Of a stretch of 64,000 bases of DNA, positions 60,047 to 64,000 are shown piece by piece. The notes beneath the pieces are model-generated. The model did no database searches. It was not told the DNA's origin and worked only from the letters and a program-made list of their open reading frames with translations. The translations under genes and the position numbers were made by a program. How positions within the stretch are numbered: the stretch's first letter is position 1; every line of letters begins with the position of its first letter. Source of the stretch: Enterococcus mundtii (lineage in GTDB: Bacteria; Bacillota; Bacilli; Lactobacillales; Enterococcaceae); assembly GCF_013394305.1 (NCBI RefSeq), contig NZ_AP019810.1, positions 1,743,501-1,807,500 of the forward strand. Direction: 5' to 3'.

Positions 60047-61451
60047 AATTGCTTTAGGTGCAAAGATTGAATTAGCGAAACGATTCTTTTTTGATTATTG
60101 CCACTTGATTATGCCTGCTTTCTATAAGACGGATAGAGAATATCTAATTTCAGTGTGCGGAGAGTTCCAATCATTCCTCTATGATAATGAACATGATGTC
60201 CTGATACTTAATATGCCACCTCGTCACGGTAAATCTTTAACATTAGGGAGGTTTGTTGAATGGGTACTAGGAAATGATCATAGCAAGAAAATTATGACAG
60301 GATCATATAACGAAACTCTATCGACAGTATTTTCCAAGAATGTGAGAAACACGATTCAGGAAGTGAAAGCTGATAAAGATATGATAGTGTACTCGGACAT
60401 ATTTGATGCAAATATTAAATATGGCGATGGAGCTATGAACCTTTGGAGTTTAGAAGATGGCTACAATAATTACTTAGCGACATCGCCAACAGGAACCGCT
60501 ACGGGTTTTGGTGCAGATATCATCATCATTGATGACGTTATCAAGAACGCTGATGAAGCAAATAACACTACAGTTCTAGATAAGCACTGGGAGTGGTTTG
60601 TAAATACTATGCTTTCTCGATTAGAGAGTAAAGGCAAAATTATTATCAATATGACTAGATGGCATAGCAATGATTTAGCGGGTAGAGCGTTAAAAGAATT
60701 ACCATTGAGTGGATATAAGGTTAAACACATCAACTTCCAAGCTTATGATGAGAAGAATGGTAGGATGCTTTGCGAAGAGGTCCTTTCTTTTAAAGATTAT
60801 CAACGTAAAGTGAAGACAATGGGGGCCGACATCGCTAGCGCCAATTACCAACAGGAGCCTATCGATATTAAAGGCAGATTGTACAGAGAATTCAAAACTT
60901 ACAGCAATCAATCTAATTATAAAAAGATTTGGCATTATTGCGATACTGCCGATACTGGTAAGGACTACCTTTGTTCGATCGTTTGGGGAGAAACGCTAGA
61001 TGGCTATCAGGACGTTTTAGACGTCATCTATACTCAACAGCCAATGGAATACACAGAGAGTGCGGTTGCAAATCAGTTGATTAACTTCAAAGTGAATACA
61101 TCACGTATCGAGCGCAACAATGGCGGTCGGTCTTTTGCTCGTTCTGTAAGAGAGAAAGTAAAAGGGAAATGTGCAACTGCTATATCTGACTTCTTCCAAA
61201 GCGCCAATAAAGAAGCGAGAATCTATTCCAACAGTCACTGGATTGAACAATATGTACGAATGCCTAATGACTGGAGAACAAGATTTCCTGATTACTATAA
61301 GGCGATGACTACTTATCAGAAAGAAGGAAAGAACAAGCATGATGATGCTCCGGATGCTACAACAGGCATCGCCGAAACAATGAACACGAACACAACAGAA
61401 AAAATAGATGTCATGAAGACAATCGACACATTCAAAAAACTAGGATTGTAG
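60039..61451 (+). CDS. Phage terminase large subunit
   Basis: The product is 470 residues. The ATPase has Walker A LNMPPRHGKSLT, Walker B DIIIIDDVIKNADEA and coupling motif near IINMTRWHSND. The nuclease half shows acidic residues in CDTADTGKDY and KHDDAPDATTG. It cuts and pumps DNA into the prohead. ATG 60039 is chosen inside the small-subunit gene end; the longer frame overlaps that gene heavily. Confidence 0.95.
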   Translation: MDKIALGAKIELAKRFFFDYCHLIMPAFYKTDREYLISVCGEFQSFLYDNEHDVLILNMPPRHGKSLTLGRFVEWVLGNDHSKKIMTGSYNETLSTVFSKNVRNTIQEVKADKDMIVYSDIFDANIKYGDGAMNLWSLEDGYNNYLATSPTGTATGFGADIIIIDDVIKNADEANNTTVLDKHWEWFVNTMLSRLESKGKIIINMTRWHSNDLAGRALKELPLSGYKVKHINFQAYDEKNGRMLCEEVLSFKDYQRKVKTMGADIASANYQQEPIDIKGRLYREFKTYSNQSNYKKIWHYCDTADTGKDYLCSIVWGETLDGYQDVLDVIYTQQPMEYTESAVANQLINFKVNTSRIERNNGGRSFARSVREKVKGKCATAISDFFQSANKEARIYSNSHWIEQYVRMPNDWRTRFPDYYKAMTTYQKEGKNKHDDAPDATTGIAETMNTNTTEKIDVMKTIDTFKKLGL

Positions 61452-61461
61452 AGGTGATATA

Positions 61462-63090
61462 GTGGAAAAGAATATTCAGCTATTAAGTGGCAAGCGATTT
61501 GATGATGAATCGAACCTCATTTATAAAGTGCCGGTTAATCAATTACCGAAAAGAGAGATGCTGAATCAGCGTACTGGCGAAGTTGAACAGGCAATCGACT
61601 TTGAACATGAAGACGTTTGGAAGATGATCGTTGAGTTCATCAAACACCATCGAGCCAAGCAAGTGCCAAGGTTGCAGGAATTGAAACGCTATATGTTAGG
61701 CGACAACAACATCAATTATCGTCCGAACAAACCAGAAGGCAGATCGGACAATCGTATAGCGAGTGGCTTTGCAGATTTTATCGTCTCATTTAAGTTAGGT
61801 GTATTGCTAGGGAATCCATTGAAATACAGTGGGGATCAGGCGATTGCAGAAAAAATCAACACATTTGCTAGTCAATCGAACGAAGACTACCACAATCAAT
61901 TGGTGGGTCGAGATATGATCGGATTAGGTAGAGCGTATGAGTGGATTGGTCGTGATGAATACGGCAAGGAAACATTAGCTAAGTTTGACGCAGAACAAAC
62001 ATTCGTAGTCTACGACAATACCAAAGATCGCAACTCGTTGTGTGCTGTTCATTACTACAAAGAACAGTTTCTAGATAAGTCATGGACACGAGTTGAACTA
62101 TATACAAACAGCGGATTCAATTATTATCTAATCGCAGAAAATGATGATTTAGAGCATGCCAAAATTGAAGATGGTGGCAATATAGAGAGTTACTTCGACT
62201 CAGTTCAGATTAATGAATGGATCAACAACGAAGAACGTTTGAGCGACTTTGAGCGTGTACTTGATTCTATAGATGCCTATGATCTTTCACGTTCAGAGAT
62301 GGCCAACTTCCAACAAGATTCATCAGAAGCTTACTTGGTTATTAAAGGAAACTCTGATACTGCTGTTGACCCGAAAGGTAAAAACAGCCAATTAGAAGTA
62401 CTTCAAGCTATGATGCGAGCGAGAATGCTTGTTTTAGGTGATAAGAAAATCTATGACGGTAATATAGCAGGCGCTGAACCTGATGCATATTATCTAAAGA
62501 AAGAGTATGACGTTGCTGGAATGGAAGCTAACGATAGTCGAACAGTTGCGGATATCTTACGCTTCACATCTCTAATTGACTTTACAGACGAGAACATAGG
62601 GTCCAACCAGTCAGGCATCGGATTCCGTTTCAAGGGTTGGGGGTCAGACAACGATCGCAAAAATAAAGAGCGCATGGTCAAGAAAGCTATTATGCGCCGT
62701 CTACGATTGCTCACTCACTCATGGAGCATCAAAGATGAATTGAATAAACCTCAAGGCTTGATTGACACAGTCAAAGCCTTTTTTGTTTCCGATGAACAGC
62801 AACAAGAGCAACTTTACAACAAAGTGAACGAAATCCAAATTCAATTTACACCGAATGTCCCGCAATCAGATGAAGAAATCATGAAAGTTATTGCAGGAAT
62901 GGTTGGCATCGTATCAGATCAAACGTTGTGCGAAATGGCTGAGCGCTTGACTGGGGTTCCGTTTGAAGAAGAACTGAAGCGATTGAAGGAACAAGCTGGT
63001 TCTGGTGTGTTTGATAGTGACAAAGAAACTAATACGGAGGTAGAGGAAGATGAACGAGAAGAAGATGAAGCAGATAATCGAAGCAATTGA
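61462..63090 (+). CDS. Phage portal protein, SPP1 gp6-like
   Basis: The product is 542 residues. EFIKHHRAKQVPRLQELKRY, NRIASGFADFIVSFKLGVLLG and LEVLQAMMRARMLV-type segments follow the SPP1/A118 portal layout. The C-terminus is acidic (EVEEDEREEDEADN). The start is GTG with GAGGTGATATA upstream. It forms the dodecameric DNA channel. The next small gene starts within its last 41 bases. Confidence 0.93.
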   Translation: MEKNIQLLSGKRFDDESNLIYKVPVNQLPKREMLNQRTGEVEQAIDFEHEDVWKMIVEFIKHHRAKQVPRLQELKRYMLGDNNINYRPNKPEGRSDNRIASGFADFIVSFKLGVLLGNPLKYSGDQAIAEKINTFASQSNEDYHNQLVGRDMIGLGRAYEWIGRDEYGKETLAKFDAEQTFVVYDNTKDRNSLCAVHYYKEQFLDKSWTRVELYTNSGFNYYLIAENDDLEHAKIEDGGNIESYFDSVQINEWINNEERLSDFERVLDSIDAYDLSRSEMANFQQDSSEAYLVIKGNSDTAVDPKGKNSQLEVLQAMMRARMLVLGDKKIYDGNIAGAEPDAYYLKKEYDVAGMEANDSRTVADILRFTSLIDFTDENIGSNQSGIGFRFKGWGSDNDRKNKERMVKKAIMRRLRLLTHSWSIKDELNKPQGLIDTVKAFFVSDEQQQEQLYNKVNEIQIQFTPNVPQSDEEIMKVIAGMVGIVSDQTLCEMAERLTGVPFEEELKRLKEQAGSGVFDSDKETNTEVEEDEREEDEADNRSN

Positions 63091-63262
63091 AGCTATGGAT
63101 AAAGGCGACCTAGGAGAAACGGCTGAAAAGCTCCATAACTATTTAGACGGAATATATGGGCTAACCGCAAGAGCATTGCGGGTTTTAATGGATAAGTTGG
63201 TTGAAGAAGGATTCTCAGAAGAGCAGGCCTTTCAATTGGCTTTGGTTATGTCTAAATCCTAG
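63050..63262 (+). CDS. Small phage protein overlapping portal
   Basis: The product is 70 residues, helical (QIIEAIEAMDKGDLGETAEK; LVEEGFSEEQAFQLALVMSK). GGAGGTAGAGG lies before the ATG. It overlaps the acidic portal tail in another frame. Function unknown. Confidence 0.65.
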   Translation: MNEKKMKQIIEAIEAMDKGDLGETAEKLHNYLDGIYGLTARALRVLMDKLVEEGFSEEQAFQLALVMSKS

Positions 63263-63272
63263 GAGGATATTT

Positions 63273-63494
63273 ATGTTAAAAGATAGATTGAATCGGCTTA
63301 GTTATTCCGATGGATTTAGGGTTTTTAAACTTTTTAATTTTGCGTTAACCGTCATATTCTATCGCCTTTGTGGAATTGAGTTGGCGCTTATCTATATTTT
63401 ATCTAACATCTCGGTATGCCTTATTGCGTTAGAAATTCACACGAGACCAAAGGAGGTTTCCAAAGATGAATCTCAAAGAACAGATGATCAATGA
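63273..63494 (+). CDS. Small phage membrane protein
   Basis: The product is 73 residues with two hydrophobic segments (FKLFNFALTVIFYRLCG; LALIYILSNISVCLIALEI). AGGAGG lies 6 bases before ATG 63273, so the longer upstream frame is rejected. Function unknown. Confidence 0.65.
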   Translation: MLKDRLNRLSYSDGFRVFKLFNFALTVIFYRLCGIELALIYILSNISVCLIALEIHTRPKEVSKDESQRTDDQ

Positions 63495-63696
63495 GTACCA
63501 AAAAAAAGATATTGAAAAGCTTAAAGAGGCTATCGCTGCAACGATGAAAATGGGAAAAACTGAGATGCATTATAGAGCAGATCAAATCAACGATGAGATT
63601 CGAAAAGAATTTCAAGAGGGTGGTTTTACTGTTGAAGACTATTCCGATGTACATTCAGAAAAAGCGGAATTAAAGCTAGTTAGATTTGCTTGGTAA
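63466..63696 (+). CDS. Small phage protein
   Basis: The product is 76 residues, charged (DIEKLKEAIAATMKMGKTEM; IRKEFQEGGFTVEDYSDVHS). AAAGGAGG precedes the ATG and it overlaps the previous gene by 29 bases in another frame. Function unknown. Confidence 0.65.
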   Translation: MNLKEQMINEYQKKDIEKLKEAIAATMKMGKTEMHYRADQINDEIRKEFQEGGFTVEDYSDVHSEKAELKLVRFAW

Positions 63697-63707
63697 GGAG
63701 TGATTAA

Positions 63708-64000
63708 GTGAAATCACAAGATTACTTCATCAAACGTGAGAAAGCTTGGCAACAGCAACAAATTAAAGATGATAAGAAACGCATGAACGAGATCAAGAAG
63801 CGCCTGCAATACGCGCAGGATGCGATACAGAAAGAGATAGACGCACAGTGGGACAGTTTTTCTAATGGACAGAAAATCACTCGTAGCGAAGCGATGAAGC
63901 GAGCTAACGAAATGGATGTAAAAGCATTTGCTCGAAAGGCTAAGAAGTATGTTAAAGAGAATGACTTCTCACCTACAGCAAACAAGGAATTAAAGCTATA
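63708..64000 (+). CDS. Phage minor head protein, 5' part
   Basis: The frame is open to the window edge, giving 97 residues from GTG 63708 (AAGGAGTGATTAA upstream). SQDYFIKREKAWQQQQIKDD, helical repeats and FSPTANKELKL match the N-terminus of SPP1 gp7-like head morphogenesis proteins, which follow the portal gene in this phage group. The rest lies outside. Confidence 0.8.
   Translation, partial: MKSQDYFIKREKAWQQQQIKDDKKRMNEIKKRLQYAQDAIQKEIDAQWDSFSNGQKITRSEAMKRANEMDVKAFARKAKKYVKENDFSPTANKELKL

Larger units (their letters stand above)
39792..64000. mobile_element. Prophage, left part (siphovirus type), running off the right edge
   Basis: From the integrase just past udk to the right edge, every recognisable gene is phage-like and in phage order: integrase and lysogeny genes on the minus strand, then early, replication, late regulator, terminase, portal and head genes on the plus strand. 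The left attachment site should lie within about 39785-39815, next to the integrase stop, but without the right end its core cannot be defined. Confidence 0.95.

Overview
The window is a low-GC Firmicutes chromosome segment. Gene content and protein similarity (mutL, ruvAB, treB with a fused EIIA, kup, pnp, rpsO) point to the genus Enterococcus, near E. faecium, E. hirae or E. mundtii; the species cannot be fixed from this segment. About 39.8 kb is core or accessory chromosome, and the remaining 24.2 kb is the left part of a siphovirus-type prophage that runs off the right edge.

Region 1 to 8.2 kb: the 3' part of mutL, maf, a tocopherol-cyclase-like gene, a complete ISL3-family insertion sequence (8-bp target duplication) sitting inside a bidirectional terminator, msrB, three 120-bp covarying hairpin repeats, treR, and a decayed IS607-type element (truncated serine recombinase, frameshifted tnpB, probable omega RNA) wedged between treR and treB.

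Region 8.2 to 26.4 kb: treB without treA nearby, ruvAB, a TetR regulator, a low-molecular-weight phosphatase, brnQ under a perfect CodY box, and an amino-acid ABC transporter headed by a lysine riboswitch, which makes lysine its likely substrate. A sirtuin / acetyltransferase-chorismate mutase fusion / NiaR operon follows, then a cluster of unfamiliar large proteins (21.4 to 25.7 kb) carrying a recurring WIPLDS / FWEN / PWERDPE domain. Its second member has a possible papain-like N-terminus and two frameshifts.

Region 26.4 to 39.8 kb: rpsO, pnp with a long leader hairpin, a GlsB-like membrane protein, kup, an unannotated holin-like type I toxin with a candidate antisense RNA, a CNNM/CorC-type transporter, a MATE exporter, a DUF960 gene, the L25 gene, an RsuA-type pseudouridine synthase, a RelB-like/PemK-like toxin-antitoxin pair, a YjjG-like phosphatase and udk.

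Prophage (39.8 kb to the right edge): integrase and lysogeny genes on the minus strand (integrase, ImmA/IrrE protease, CI-like repressor) face the rightward early genes. Early and middle genes include an antirepressor, an ERF recombinase, a DUF1351 protein, an HNH nuclease, a replisome organiser with iterons, a MazG-like enzyme, a lipoprotein, a YopX-like protein, an orphan C5 methyltransferase, many small reading frames and ArpU. Terminase small and large subunits, an SPP1-type portal and the start of a head protein follow. Three copies of one module recur inside the prophage: a short plus-strand gene starting M(K/E)ITI(E/K)ATP(E/K)EVK runs tail-to-tail into an unrelated minus-strand gene, and that minus-strand gene has a 5' leader hairpin with an invariant AGTGGTC loop and covarying stems. 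With the adjacent tRNA-like RNA and a Cas2-like protein, this is the strongest candidate here for an undescribed system.
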